The position numbers were made by a program, and so were the translations under genes. The notes under the pieces are model-generated. The model saw only the letters and a program-made list of their open reading frames with translations. It was not told where the DNA came from and did no database searches. This document shows positions 1 to 8,865 of a stretch of DNA of 64,000 nucleotides, in pieces (within the stretch, counting starts at the first letter, position 1; the number at the start of each line of letters is the position of its first letter). The DNA lies in contig JACRFZ010000038.1 in NCBI GenBank assembly GCA_016212515.1, positions 19,365 through 83,364 on the forward strand, in the 5' to 3' direction. Source of the stretch: Candidatus Melainabacteria bacterium. Its GTDB lineage: Bacteria; Cyanobacteriota; Vampirovibrionia; Obscuribacterales; Obscuribacteraceae.

Positions 1-375
1 CAAAGCTGAGAGGTTAATGTCGGAGCGACTTTTCAGGTCAAAAGTGTGCAGGGCAAAAATACCGGCCACAAAATGCACCACCGGCCCCCAGAAATCAGCG
101 GCGGCGTTAATCGGATGAAGAAACTCGTTGAGCGCATTAGCCCCAACGGCCAGCACACCAACCAGCACCACCCACTGCATCCAGCCTTGCTTTTCATAGC
201 GGTGCTGATATGCCACCATAGAACCAATCAAAGCCAGGGCCACCAGCAAAATTCCCACACCCCAACTGGTATGAATGAAAAACAAGCTGCTGCCGATGCA
301 GATCATGGTCATACTGAAGACAATCAGTCTCAGTGGGATGGAATCTTCCGGTGCTTCCAGTTCTCTCGTGCTCAT
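1..375 (-). CDS. Transglutaminase-like membrane protein (TgpA/DUF3488 type), N-terminal part; cut by left edge
   Basis: Reading leftward from 375 the frame starts MSTRELEAPEDSIPLRL and stays open to the window edge (about 125 residues). It has about four hydrophobic segments and no soluble domain before the edge. The start ATG overlaps the stop of the upstream DUF58 gene (ATGA at 372-375), so translation is probably coupled. The order MoxR ATPase, DUF58, multi-pass membrane protein is the recurrent operon in which the third gene is a TgpA-like protein with a membrane N-terminus and an extracytoplasmic transglutaminase core. The core would lie outside this window, so the assignment rests on context and membrane topology. 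Confidence 0.6.
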   Translation of the reverse strand, partial: MSTRELEAPEDSIPLRLIVFSMTMICIGSSLFFIHTSWGVGILLVALALIGSMVAYQHRYEKQGWMQWVVLVGVLAVGANALNEFLHPINAAADFWGPVVHFVAGIFALHTFDLKSRSDINLSAL

Positions 376-1916
376 AGACTTTCAAAGTCTCCTTCCCACT
401 CCAGTCTGGCCACGGCCATACCGGTGGTCGGTCCCAATTCCGCCGTCTTATTTTTCTTGACGGCCGCTCCCCGGGCACTCTTGAAGTCTACAGACTTATC
501 GACTTTTACTTCTTCTACTTCTTCCTCTTCCGCCCAGTTGGGCGGCACCTCGATGATGTCCACGGGACAGCAGACGACATCGCCCTTGCCCGGAGAATAT
601 TTGACTATCTTGTCGCCCGAGGGCACCACTGTGAGGATAGGGCGATCACAGATATGGGACCAGGTTTCCCTGTAGTCTATTTCATCTTCTACTTCGTCAA
701 AGCTCATGCGATTAGCAGCGACTTTGGTGATCGGTTCTACCCGGGCCAGGGTCTCGGCCACAAGACCAAGACCGGGAGGCATCTGCGGCAGGTCGAAAAG
801 GAGAGACTGCACATCTCCTGATTCCAGGGGCGGGTTAAGGAGGAGTCTGGGCATATGCCCGATATTGTGACCGAGATGCACCAGAGAATTTATCAGGCTT
901 ACCGTCAATTCAAATTGATCTTCATTGCGGTAATTGGCTCTCAAATTCAACATAACATCAAAAACAGGCAGGGTCTCCGAATCAAATTCGCGCACCAGAA
1001 AACGCCCGAGGCGGGCGCTTGAAGCCCAGTGAATGTGGCGCAAACTATCGCCGCTTCTATATTCACGCACACTGCGGAAACTCGATGACTGATGCACAAT
1101 CACCGAGCTGGAGGTGGCCTGGCCCATGGGAGAGGTGATACCACTCAAGCGATAGAGAAAATTACCAGATATGGCATGCACAGGCGGAAAGACGGTAATG
1201 GTGGCACCAGTTTCCTGATTTTCGCCACGCAAGGAAATGGTGCGTGACCACCAGGTAATACCGAAGGGGAAGCAAGTGGAGAGTGTGAGAGACTCCAGAA
1301 AATAGATACCGCGCCGCAGTTCTGGCGTAGGAAAGGAGAACCAGTCTTCGGATTTGAGCACTTCCACAAAACAAGGTTCGGGATTGAGGGTAACGGTGGA
1401 GGGCTTACCATCGGTACCTCTTTTGACCATGGTCAAAGTCATACGCAAAGCGCGCGTGGGCACAAGCACCGAAAGCGGTCCGAAAGGAAAGCTTCTTACC
1501 AGATGTACCTTGAGCGTGGCCGCTTCGTTGGAACCCATTTCCTGAGGCAAGGAATAATCAGCCTTTATACCGCTCAAGGAAACAAAAGGGATAATTACCC
1601 CAAGAACCACGGCGACGAGAAAGGCGGCCGAGAGTAAATAAATCCACTCGCTGGCCACAAAAGCAGCAAAGAGATAAAGCAAAAACGATAGAACCAGCAA
1701 GCCTACCTGACGTCCCTCGAAGAACATGGTAAAGCCCTTACCCAGGGGAATCTTCAGGTACTTGCCACCGGTGGAAAATGGTCTTTCCACCTCGCTGGTG
1801 GCCGTGTGAGGACGCTCGCGGCGAGGTTCCTTACCAGCCGCTTTCTTCCCTTTACCATCCTTGAAATCAGGCTGGGACGGAGATGGTCTCGACGACTTTT
1901 TCGATGAGTTCACCAT
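372..1916 (-). CDS. DUF58 domain-containing membrane protein
   Basis: A 514-residue protein with a basic, disordered N-terminal 60 residues, then two adjacent membrane helices (about residues 65-115), a beta-rich region, and the conserved DUF58 core around residues 280-330 (REYRSGDSLRHIHWASSARL). DUF58 proteins occur with MoxR ATPases and transglutaminase-like proteins and have a vWA-like fold; the exact role is unknown. The ATG at 1916 lies inside the 3' end of the upstream moxR gene (50-base overlap) and has no clear Shine-Dalgarno, but no better in-frame start was found. The extended C-terminus rich in Glu and Val (WAEEEEVEEVKVDKSVDF) is not typical of the core and may be lineage specific. 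Confidence 0.85.
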   Translation of the reverse strand: MVNSSKKSSRPSPSQPDFKDGKGKKAAGKEPRRERPHTATSEVERPFSTGGKYLKIPLGKGFTMFFEGRQVGLLVLSFLLYLFAAFVASEWIYLLSAAFLVAVVLGVIIPFVSLSGIKADYSLPQEMGSNEAATLKVHLVRSFPFGPLSVLVPTRALRMTLTMVKRGTDGKPSTVTLNPEPCFVEVLKSEDWFSFPTPELRRGIYFLESLTLSTCFPFGITWWSRTISLRGENQETGATITVFPPVHAISGNFLYRLSGITSPMGQATSSSVIVHQSSSFRSVREYRSGDSLRHIHWASSARLGRFLVREFDSETLPVFDVMLNLRANYRNEDQFELTVSLINSLVHLGHNIGHMPRLLLNPPLESGDVQSLLFDLPQMPPGLGLVAETLARVEPITKVAANRMSFDEVEDEIDYRETWSHICDRPILTVVPSGDKIVKYSPGKGDVVCCPVDIIEVPPNWAEEEEVEEVKVDKSVDFKSARGAAVKKNKTAELGPTTGMAVARLEWEGDFESL

Positions 1917-2823
1917 GGCTAACCCGGTTTGTTCTTACTTTAGGCACGATACGATGCCCAAATACACTGGGCGCCAGCACTTTGATATCGTCAGGGGTGA
2001 CGAAATCACGTCCATCAACAAAGGCAAGAGCCTGGGCAGCTCTTACCAAAAGTCCGCTTCCCCTGGGGCTGACACCCAGCAGGATGGATGGATGCTTACG
2101 GGTGGCCTGCACTATTTGCACAATGTAATTGACGAGAGCATCATGAACGAAAATACGCTTGGCCCCCTGCCTGGCAGCCAGCACATCATCGGTGGAAAGT
2201 ATGGAATCCACATGAAAACCACCTTCCTGAATGGACTTTTTGATAATCTCGCTTTCCTTGTCGGCCTGGGGATATCCAAGGGACATGGAAATCATAAAGC
2301 GGTCAAGTTGCGCTTCAGGCAGCGGAAAGGTGCCATGATGCTCAATTGGGTTCTGGGTAGCGATGACGAAAAAGAGAGGCGGCAGCGGTCTGGTGGTACC
2401 GTCGGTGGTCACCTGACCTTCCTCCATAGCTTCCAGAAGCGCCGACTGGGTTCTGGGCGTGGCCCGGTTAATCTCGTCTACCAGAAGAATATTGGTAAAA
2501 ATGGGACCGGGCACAAACTTGAAGACGCCTTCCTTCTGGTCGTAGACGTTCACGCCGGACACGTCTGAGGGCAAGAGGTCGGGGGTACACTGAATACGTT
2601 TGAAGTTGCCCTTGATGGAGTTGGATAAACTCTTAGCCAGGAGGGTTTTCCCCACACCCGGTACGTCTTCCAGGAGCACGTGCCCCCCGGCAATCAAGGC
2701 TACCACTGCCAGTTTCGCCGATTTTGCCTGTCCTACCAGTGCTTTGCCCATGTTCTGCACGAGGGCCTGAGCTGCGCCACTCAATGCTTGCCCCTGGGGG
2801 GCTACCGATGGGGGTCTATTCAC
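1867..2823 (-). CDS. MoxR family AAA+ ATPase
   Basis: 318 residues with the full MoxR set of motifs: Walker A in LLEDVPGVGKTLLAKSL (about residues 51-67), Walker B in ILLVDEINRA, sensor 1 in FVIATQNPIEHHGTFPLPEA followed by QLDRFMI, and a C-terminal lid domain. MoxR ATPases act as chaperones that mature or activate partner proteins, usually vWA/DUF58 proteins encoded next door, which fits the gene order here. Translation starts at a GTG (2821-2823) with a distant GAGGG. It is the first gene of a three-gene leftward operon with DUF58 and a transglutaminase-like gene. Confidence 0.93.
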   Translation of the reverse strand: MNRPPSVAPQGQALSGAAQALVQNMGKALVGQAKSAKLAVVALIAGGHVLLEDVPGVGKTLLAKSLSNSIKGNFKRIQCTPDLLPSDVSGVNVYDQKEGVFKFVPGPIFTNILLVDEINRATPRTQSALLEAMEEGQVTTDGTTRPLPPLFFVIATQNPIEHHGTFPLPEAQLDRFMISMSLGYPQADKESEIIKKSIQEGGFHVDSILSTDDVLAARQGAKRIFVHDALVNYIVQIVQATRKHPSILLGVSPRGSGLLVRAAQALAFVDGRDFVTPDDIKVLAPSVFGHRIVPKVRTNRVSHGELIEKVVETISVPA

Positions 2824-3011
2824 GTAATGCTTCCCTCATGTCATGCACAATTCCAGATCGCTTTAGATCATACCCTTACCACAGTTGAAGTTAAACCGCG
2901 TGGCAACAAAACCGGCATTTATCAGTCTCAGGATAGGTCCGCCTCTGGGTATGTGAATAAATAAGGTAGTAAAGCGCAAAAAACACCTATGCATCCAGAT
3001 AGTGATTCTCC

Positions 3012-3034
3012 TATAATCGGAGAAGCTTTATAAT
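3012..3034 (+). promoter_or_regulatory. Two TATAAT hexamers in divergent intergenic region (possible -10 elements)
   Basis: The 282-base gap between moxR (leftward) and a small membrane protein gene (rightward) is AT-richer than its flanks. It holds two exact TATAAT hexamers, at 3012-3017 and 3029-3034. No convincing -35 hexamer is seen at 16-18 bases upstream of either. They are candidate -10 boxes for the gene at 3106; nothing else is recognisable in this gap. Confidence 0.35.
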
Positions 3035-3105
3035 CCTAATAAGTAGCGACTAAAAGCCATCGATGGTGACAGCGGTCAAGCAGGTAGGTCAGGTAGGTAA
3101 TTAAA

Positions 3106-3300
3106 ATGTCCAACAGTACCAAGTTGATACTTCTAGGTTTAGGCATTTGTGTTGTCTTGGGCATAGTCCTGCAGGGCATTGTGGCCAACAACCTGCAGAG
3201 CTCTATGAGCGGCTCGGAGCTTCTGACGCCCGACCAGGCGGCTAAAAAGGCTCAAAAAGATGCGCTCAAACTGCAAAAAGAGCGGTCGCAGCAAAAATAA
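3106..3300 (+). CDS. Small single-pass membrane protein, unknown
   Basis: 64 residues: a short polar start, one hydrophobic helix (about residues 7-27, ILLGLGICVVLGIVLQGIVA), then a charged tail rich in Lys, Ala and Gln (AAKKAQKDALKLQKERSQQK) likely to be helical. The predicted topology is a single anchor with a soluble C-terminal helix. Nothing identifies a family. It faces the permease gene convergently with 24 bases between the stops. The start is supported by the open frame and candidate upstream -10 boxes; the Shine-Dalgarno (AGGTAGG about ten bases upstream) is moderate. Confidence 0.6.
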   Translation: MSNSTKLILLGLGICVVLGIVLQGIVANNLQSSMSGSELLTPDQAAKKAQKDALKLQKERSQQK

Positions 3301-3324
3301 GGTCATTTAGTTCAGATTTCAGAT

Positions 3325-4494
3325 TTAGATTTGCCCGTCGGCGGCATCAACTAATGGGGAGGCAGGCTCGGAAAGAGAGTTTGCCTCTTTCTTTTGCCTG
3401 TAAGCCAGAGTCAACTGCTGGTAAACCACGTTGACAACACTGGCGGCCGGGATGGCAAAGACAATTCCGAGAATGCCGTCCATACGGGCGCCAATCATGA
3501 TGGAGATGAAGATGATGACTGGATGCAAATTGACGGCGTTTCCGATATAGCGAGGCGCAATCAGGTTGTCCTTAATCCATTGCCCTACATTGAATATGAC
3601 CACAATCAAGAGCACCTGCCAGAGCCGCTCCAGGGGCACATTATCCATGCCGTTTATGAGCACTACCAGGGCAGCGGGCAGAAACCCCAGAAGGGGACCA
3701 ATCACCGGCACGATTTCCCAGGCGGCCAGAATCAATCCGAGCACTAGGGCGTACTGCACCCCCAGAAGGAAATACAAACCCATCATGACCAGACCAAAAC
3801 CTACCCCCATCACAATCTGACCGCGAAAGAAAGACTGCATATTGAGGTCGATGTCCCTGGCCATCCCATGCAGAACTCCCTGAGAGCGAGAAGGCAGGGA
3901 GGCGATGATGCGGTCTTTCATGCGATGCCCCTCCAGCAGGAAGTAGAAGGTCAAAACCAATATTGAAAGACCATAGAGCACCCAGGTCATAGTGGACATG
4001 GCCACATCGGTCATACGACTGACCATGGCCGAGCTATCGATGCTGGGTAGACTCTCAGCCATCTTACTGATCATATCGATGGCTCGAATCTGCAGTTTAG
4101 CCGCCGCCAGTCGCTCATCAAGGGGAGTCAGAGATCGCAAGAAGCTCTCCATCACATGCGGTACCTGCTTGAAGGTACTTGTGAAAAAGAGGTTGAGCTG
4201 GTACACCAGTGACGGTACTATGGTCAAGAAACCCACTACTACTACAACAGCGCAAATACTGTAGATAATTACAATCGAAAGTGCGCGATTTTTGATATAG
4301 CGGCTCAACCAATCTACCGGGTTGATGAAAAGATAGGAAAGCAAGATGGAAATGCCGAGGATTCTCAATATATCGGCAAATATGAAACCCAGATAAAGCA
4401 GCGCCAGCACCAAAAGTACCGATAGCAAAGCGATGGTCAATCGCCGCTGCATAAGCAAAAGGTGCTCGCCCTGATCGAGCTTCATGTCACTCAT
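3325..4494 (-). CDS. AI-2E family transporter / PerM-like permease
   Basis: 389 residues with about seven to eight membrane helices and the features of the AI-2E exporter (PerM/YdiK/TqsA) family: a helix pair near the N-terminus (LTIALLSVLLVLALLYLGFI), a large soluble central loop (about residues 115-165), and the conserved C-terminal stretch including EIVPVIGPLLGFLPAALVVL and LIAPRYIGNAVNLHPVIIFI. Members are proposed exporters of small molecules or ions; the substrate cannot be read from sequence. The start ATG overlaps the stop of the upstream TPR gene (ATGA at 4491-4494), so the two are co-translated. Confidence 0.88.
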   Translation of the reverse strand: MSDMKLDQGEHLLLMQRRLTIALLSVLLVLALLYLGFIFADILRILGISILLSYLFINPVDWLSRYIKNRALSIVIIYSICAVVVVVGFLTIVPSLVYQLNLFFTSTFKQVPHVMESFLRSLTPLDERLAAAKLQIRAIDMISKMAESLPSIDSSAMVSRMTDVAMSTMTWVLYGLSILVLTFYFLLEGHRMKDRIIASLPSRSQGVLHGMARDIDLNMQSFFRGQIVMGVGFGLVMMGLYFLLGVQYALVLGLILAAWEIVPVIGPLLGFLPAALVVLINGMDNVPLERLWQVLLIVVIFNVGQWIKDNLIAPRYIGNAVNLHPVIIFISIMIGARMDGILGIVFAIPAASVVNVVYQQLTLAYRQKKEANSLSEPASPLVDAADGQI

Positions 4495-5207
4495 TGCCCA
4501 TGACCAGCCTTATTCTTGACGGAGTTCAGGACGAATTCAAGCTTGTTTCGCAATTCACCGCTTACGGTGGCACTGGTCAGTCCGCCGGCCTCCATGACCT
4601 GCTTGTACTGGTAAAGGGCTTCATCGAACCGACCCGTCTTCATGTAGATATCGCCAAGCAACTCCTGATATTCCTTTTTATCTGGTTTGAGAAGCAGGGC
4701 CAGCTTCAATTCATCAAGGGCCTGGTCATAGGCTTCGCGACTGAAAAAGATCTGAGCCAGTCGGTAACGGCAATCCGTATCCCCGGAGTCAAGCTTCAAG
4801 GCCTCGTTGAAAGCAGCTTCCGCCTCGGTTAAACGCTTGAGGCGCTGCAAAATAATACCCAGGTTGAAATGATAATCAGCCCGACCCGGTCTGAGGCGTA
4901 AAGCCAGCCTGGCCTCACTTTCCGCTTCATTCCATTCCCCCAGATCCTTGAGAGCCAGAGCCAGATTATTGTGATATCCGGCCCCCTGAGGATTGATCTT
5001 GATGGCCTGCCGGTAACATTCAACCGCCTCCTTGAGTTTTCCCGCCGACTGAAACTCAATGCCCTGCCGGTTTAGTTGCCGGGCTGCTTCCTGGGGGGGA
5101 AGAGCGCCGGTGACCTGGGCCCGGTTCTGGGCCGGCACAGGGCTGCCAAGACAAAACAGGCACATCAATACCAGCAGGTAATAAATGAAATCAGGGGTAA
5201 GCCGCAT
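4491..5207 (-). CDS. Secreted TPR-repeat protein
   Basis: 238 residues with an N-terminal signal peptide (hydrophobic YYLLVLMCLFCLG, likely cleavage near PVPAQ). About four consecutive tetratricopeptide repeats follow from residue 40, recognisable by the alternating small/large pattern in GAGYHNNLALALKDLGEWNE and RADYHFNLGIILQRLKRLTE. TPR arrays are protein-protein scaffolds, here probably periplasmic. It is followed with a 4-base overlap by the AI-2E permease gene and is divergent from the PhyH gene at 5368. No specific partner can be named. Confidence 0.85.
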   Translation of the reverse strand: MRLTPDFIYYLLVLMCLFCLGSPVPAQNRAQVTGALPPQEAARQLNRQGIEFQSAGKLKEAVECYRQAIKINPQGAGYHNNLALALKDLGEWNEAESEARLALRLRPGRADYHFNLGIILQRLKRLTEAEAAFNEALKLDSGDTDCRYRLAQIFFSREAYDQALDELKLALLLKPDKKEYQELLGDIYMKTGRFDEALYQYKQVMEAGGLTSATVSGELRNKLEFVLNSVKNKAGHGQ

Positions 5208-5367
5208 TTACTTTTCGTGACCGCAAAATATCTAAAGAACGCCTTGAGTTTAGCATCATGGCAAGCTTTCAGTCTTTCTTACGGGCCACTTGCCTTGAGA
5301 CACTTGCCTTCTCGGGAAACACTGGTTTAAGCTAGTCTGCGGAGACTTCAGTGAACAAGGTTTTCCG

Positions 5368-6333
5368 ATGTTAGATCTGACCAGCATTAAAACCTATTAC
5401 GACCTGGCCACAAGCAAAGACTTCTGGCTGCAAATGAACCCCGATTTTACAATCTCCAACCGCCGCAAAAAGGTACAGGCCTTTAAGCTGGAACCGCAAA
5501 AATTGCGCCTGGTGGAAGAACAGCTCAAGGAAGAAGGCTACTTCAAGATCGATGAAGTATTGCCCCTGGACGAAATGAAGCGTCTGGCTTCCCTGGTAAC
5601 AAAGGTGCGCAATGAAAACTGGCCAAGCGCCTTCGCTTTTGTCTACGATGAGAGCTGGGAACTTTTTTACCACTTGAACGAACTGGTCAGTCGCTTGCTG
5701 GGCCAGGGCTACCATGTTCTGCCGGCCTTCTATGCCTTCTATGTGGAGCCGGGAGCCGGTAATACCGGCTGGTGCCCGCACCGGGACCGCACCAGACAGG
5801 TGACCGTAGATAAACAAGGCAACTCCATTTCCCTCAATGCCTGGATTCCCATCACAGATGCCGATCCCATGAACGGCTGTATGTATATTTTGCCCGCCCA
5901 TCAAGACATAAACTATCCCAACAATCTGGCGACTATGGGCGTAAACAACCTGCAAGACGTGCGCGCCATCCCCTGTAAGGCAGGCTCGGTAGTGATGTGG
6001 AATGAAGCCGTCTATCACTGGGGCGGCCGCAGCAGTAAATATGCCAGCCACACCAGGCTGGCTATGGCCCTGGCATTTCAACGCTCTGACCATGAGCCGT
6101 TTGAGACGCCCTTGCTAAAAGCACTCAGTCTACCCAGCTTCGAAGCGCGGCTCTCCCTGATTGCCTACCAGATGCTGCGCTACCAGGCCCAGGGGGCGTT
6201 GTCACCGGTGCTGAGAGAGTTATGCGTGCAACTGGCGGCCCTGGGCGAGCCCCTGGTCGTCCACGATCAAGGTGGTCCCTACTTCTATGATGGCATGGGT
6301 GAATACACCGGTAGCCGGAGGAAGGCACCATAG
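5368..6333 (+). CDS. Phytanoyl-CoA dioxygenase (PhyH) family Fe(II)/2-oxoglutarate oxygenase
   Basis: 321 residues. The HxD iron-binding motif appears as PHRDR (about residues 138-142), in the context expected for PhyH proteins, followed by SLNAWIPITDADPMNGCMYI and by the distal region AVYHWGGRSSKYASHTRLAM, which carries the third iron ligand His and the Arg that binds 2-oxoglutarate. Such enzymes hydroxylate or halogenate diverse small molecules; the substrate is not evident. It starts a rightward group with an alpha/beta hydrolase and a NUDIX gene, whose first two members abut (ATAG), suggesting one transcript. The last 75 residues after the oxygenase core are alpha-helical and less typical. 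Confidence 0.85.
   Translation: MLDLTSIKTYYDLATSKDFWLQMNPDFTISNRRKKVQAFKLEPQKLRLVEEQLKEEGYFKIDEVLPLDEMKRLASLVTKVRNENWPSAFAFVYDESWELFYHLNELVSRLLGQGYHVLPAFYAFYVEPGAGNTGWCPHRDRTRQVTVDKQGNSISLNAWIPITDADPMNGCMYILPAHQDINYPNNLATMGVNNLQDVRAIPCKAGSVVMWNEAVYHWGGRSSKYASHTRLAMALAFQRSDHEPFETPLLKALSLPSFEARLSLIAYQMLRYQAQGALSPVLRELCVQLAALGEPLVVHDQGGPYFYDGMGEYTGSRRKAP
6317..6332 (+). promoter_or_regulatory. Strong Shine-Dalgarno pointing to an AUA codon
   Basis: GGAGG at 6317-6321 is followed after eight bases by ATA at 6330-6332, in frame with the downstream hydrolase and overlapping the TAG stop of the PhyH gene (6331-6333). Reading from ATA gives an N-terminus MGKKILIVALVV, a typical basic start before a membrane helix. 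The first conventional in-frame start, GTG at 6351, has no Shine-Dalgarno. Confidence 0.5.
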
Positions 6334-6350
6334 GCAAGAAAATACTCATA

Positions 6351-7277
6351 GTGGCCCTGGTCGTAGCTGTCTTAATTGATGTTGCCGGACTGGTTTTCTT
6401 CATACTCTACCTGAATAGCGCCGGGAAAATGAAGGGTCTGAAGAAACAGCGGGACGTGCTCACCAGTAATATTCAGCAGTATCGCAACACCTCAGCCTTC
6501 GGCACCGGCGAGAGCGATCCTAATGTGCCGGAGAAAGAGACCTTTGTGTCAAGCTTTGATGGTCAGCAAGGCTTTTATGCGCTCTCGCCGCCCTTTATGC
6601 CCAGTAAGGCGGAAGATTCCACCCTGATAGTTTATTTCCACGGTATGGGCTCCACCTATATGGAACCATATCTAGTACCAAAGGATAAGAGCATCGCTCA
6701 GGTTTGCCGGGATCAATTAAGACAGGGAGCCTTTCTTTCCGTAGACTATCGGGGCAAGGCCTCCTGGCTGAACCAGGCCGCCCTTGCCGATGTGGACCAG
6801 AATGTGCAGGCGGCACTATTACGATTTCCGGCCCGCAAGATCATTTTAGTCGGCACCTCCATGGGCGGCTGCTCGGCCCTTTCTTACTCTTATCTGGCAG
6901 CACCGGACATCAAGGAAAAGATTGTAGGCGTGCTTGCTTGCGAAGGAGCCGGCGACCTTGTGGCTCTCTACAAACAGACCGATTCGGACCTGGTTAGAAA
7001 AGGCTTGATCGAAGCCTTCGGTGGTCTTCCCGAAATCATGGGCAATGAATATGCCCATCACTCTATCTTGAGCAATCTGGCCATGGTCAACCGCAAAGTA
7101 CGCTATGTCTTGCTTTCCGCCAGCCAGGACGACGTGGTGCCCAGCGCCCTGCAAAAATCCATGGCGGAAAAACTGAAGGGAGCCGTTGACTCCGTAGAGC
7201 TAATCGAATTTCCAGACCGTCATGGGGTGCCGGAGGCGGCCGTCTACCAAAAAGGTCTGCAGTCCCTGGTCAAATAA
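6351..7277 (+). CDS. Membrane-anchored alpha/beta hydrolase
   Basis: 308 residues from the GTG at 6351; possibly seven residues longer if translation begins at AUA 6330. An N-terminal membrane helix (LVVAVLIDVAGLVFFILYL) anchors an alpha/beta hydrolase domain. The nucleophile elbow is GTSMGG (about residue 167), with an oxyanion region around YFHGMGSTY. The late acid and His are likely in SASQDDVVP and PDRHGVPEA, giving a Ser-Asp-His triad. It resembles serine esterases/peptidases of the dienelactone hydrolase/S9-like group; the substrate is unknown. It follows the PhyH gene with overlapping stop and (possible) start, and precedes the NUDIX gene by 17 bases. Confidence 0.82.
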   Translation: MALVVAVLIDVAGLVFFILYLNSAGKMKGLKKQRDVLTSNIQQYRNTSAFGTGESDPNVPEKETFVSSFDGQQGFYALSPPFMPSKAEDSTLIVYFHGMGSTYMEPYLVPKDKSIAQVCRDQLRQGAFLSVDYRGKASWLNQAALADVDQNVQAALLRFPARKIILVGTSMGGCSALSYSYLAAPDIKEKIVGVLACEGAGDLVALYKQTDSDLVRKGLIEAFGGLPEIMGNEYAHHSILSNLAMVNRKVRYVLLSASQDDVVPSALQKSMAEKLKGAVDSVELIEFPDRHGVPEAAVYQKGLQSLVK

Positions 7278-7294
7278 GTGCAGAGGAGTTAAGA

Positions 7295-7750
7295 ATGGGC
7301 ATAGCGGCTTGCCGGGTAACCGTGGATGTAGTGGCTCTGAAAGCGGTGCCGGGTGATCTGGCGCTGCTACTCATAGAAAGGAAACATCCGCCCCATCAAG
7401 GCTGCTACGCCCTGCCCGGCGGCTTCCTTGATGACGAAGACGAATCACTGGAGCAGGCGGCCAAACGGGAATTGCAGGAAGAAACCAATGTGCTGGTGGG
7501 GCTCGAACAATTGAGCAATTTCGGCACTTACGGCGATAAAGGACGCGATCCGCGGGGACGCACTGTGACTGCTGCTTTTCTGGTGGAACTGACTGAAAGC
7601 CAGGCGGAAGCCATGAAAGCAGGTGACGATGCCGCCCATGCGCACTTCTACGCCCTGTCGGCTCTACCGGAACTAGCCTTTGATCACAAACAGATATTGG
7701 CAGATGCGCTCAAGCACAGAGCCCTGCTCAGGAGTCGAGACGGGGGCTGA
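7295..7750 (+). CDS. NUDIX hydrolase
   Basis: 151 residues. The NUDIX box is visible in GGFLDDEDESLEQAAKREL followed by QEETNV (about residues 40-64). It has one residue more between the first Gly pair and the REL than the canonical spacing. The remainder has the usual alpha/beta/alpha pattern, with FGTYGDKGRDPRGRTVTAAF resembling ADP-ribose or NADH pyrophosphatase-type members. NUDIX enzymes cleave nucleoside diphosphates linked to another moiety. A good Shine-Dalgarno (AGAGGAG) precedes the ATG. The last 23 bases overlap the 3' end of the convergent gene at 7728-8291. Confidence 0.9.
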   Translation: MGIAACRVTVDVVALKAVPGDLALLLIERKHPPHQGCYALPGGFLDDEDESLEQAAKRELQEETNVLVGLEQLSNFGTYGDKGRDPRGRTVTAAFLVELTESQAEAMKAGDDAAHAHFYALSALPELAFDHKQILADALKHRALLRSRDGG

Positions 7751-8291
7751 CCTTTTTCCAACTGCCCCGGTAATGCAGCTTCTTCCACTTACCATCGTGT
7801 TTTACAAAAACATCGGTGCTATGTGATTCGAGACAGACAGGTGTCTTGCCGCTTATGGTCTTACGCAGCAAGAAGGTAACTGTGGCCCTATCGCCGCTCA
7901 CCTGGGCATAAGGTTGTTCGATATGATAAGAAACAGCACCGCCGCCGGCCTGTGCTACGGACTTTTCATAGCGCTTCTTCATCTCAGCCAGAACGGCTTC
8001 CCTACCGCATAGAAGCTTCTTACTATCTTCATCGAAGGTGGTGACATTTTCATCCATGTATTCACCGACAGTGGAGAAATCACCTTCGTTCATGGCTTTC
8101 ACCAGATGATTGAGGGTGTCGATTACCTTCTGGGATTCCTCACAGGCCGCATGGGGGTCGGTGCACTTCACATGGCAGAGTTGCTTGCCCTTAGCCTCAG
8201 TGGCATCGGCCGCCGACACCGATGACCAACCGAGAAGGCAGGCCGCCAGACTGAGCAGAAGTGCTGAATCAATGTATGTGTTTCTTACCAT
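7728..8291 (-). CDS. Secreted SnoaL/DUF4440-like (NTF2-fold) protein
   Basis: 187 residues with a signal peptide (ALLLSLAACLLGWSSVSAAD, cleavage near residue 28) and then an NTF2-like domain: two helices with VIDTLNHLVKAMNEGDFSTV, a conserved strand MDENVTTFD, and a curved sheet ending FVKHDGKWKKLHYRGSW. This order is characteristic of SnoaL/DUF4440 proteins used as small-molecule binding or association modules. Two to three Cys (CHVKC and LCGREA) may form disulfides, consistent with export. GGAGG lies at good distance before the ATG. The 3' end overlaps the NUDIX gene convergently. Confidence 0.75.
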   Translation of the reverse strand: MVRNTYIDSALLLSLAACLLGWSSVSAADATEAKGKQLCHVKCTDPHAACEESQKVIDTLNHLVKAMNEGDFSTVGEYMDENVTTFDEDSKKLLCGREAVLAEMKKRYEKSVAQAGGGAVSYHIEQPYAQVSGDRATVTFLLRKTISGKTPVCLESHSTDVFVKHDGKWKKLHYRGSWKKVSPRLDS

Positions 8292-8325
8292 TCTCTTCCT
8301 CCGGCAATGCCAGTCTCATGAATAC

Positions 8326-8625
8326 TTACTGTGCCTGTCTCATGGCGGTTTCCACATCGCGTAAAGCTCGGTCGTTGTCGCGCATATAGGCGTTGACGCG
8401 ATCTAGCTTCTGCTGCAAAAGCTGCACCTGTTGGCTGAGCCTATCGGCTTCACTTTGCAGATATTTGCGTTGATCAAGCAACGCATCACGGCTTTTGGCC
8501 AGACTGTTGTAGACCTGCTGCGAGGACTGCCCATAGGCCAGGCTGCTGACTGCAGCTATGAACATAAGCTGCACGATCAAAACCAAGACACCCAGGGCTC
8601 GATTTGCAAATCTGAGGGAACGCAT
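8326..8625 (-). CDS. Small secreted or anchored coiled-coil protein
   Basis: 99 residues: a hydrophobic signal or anchor (ALGVLVLIVQLMFIAAVSSL), then about 65 residues predicted to form one continuous amphipathic helix or coiled coil with Gln/Leu heptads (SEADRLSQQVQLLQQKLDRV). No family recognised. The ATG at 8623-8625 opens into a 240-base divergent intergenic region shared with nadC. It is 34 bases upstream of the SnoaL-like gene in the same direction and may be cotranscribed. Confidence 0.6.
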   Translation of the reverse strand: MRSLRFANRALGVLVLIVQLMFIAAVSSLAYGQSSQQVYNSLAKSRDALLDQRKYLQSEADRLSQQVQLLQQKLDRVNAYMRDNDRALRDVETAMRQAQ

Positions 8626-8865
8626 ACAAACTCCAAACTAGTTCTAGATCCGGTTCAAACAAAACTTGCCTGAATTGCTTGCTTAACTAAATTAGTTAGG
8701 AAAGCCAGCCTGACAAGATTACTGTAAGTACCGGAGAAGTACCGGAGAAATAGAACCGAGAAAACATATATTAACCGAGGTTCACTAGATTTCAAAGTAT
8801 TGTTTCCCCTCTCTCTGTAAACTAAAGGCGAAGACTCTAAAGATGAGCACAGACCGCATAGGAAA

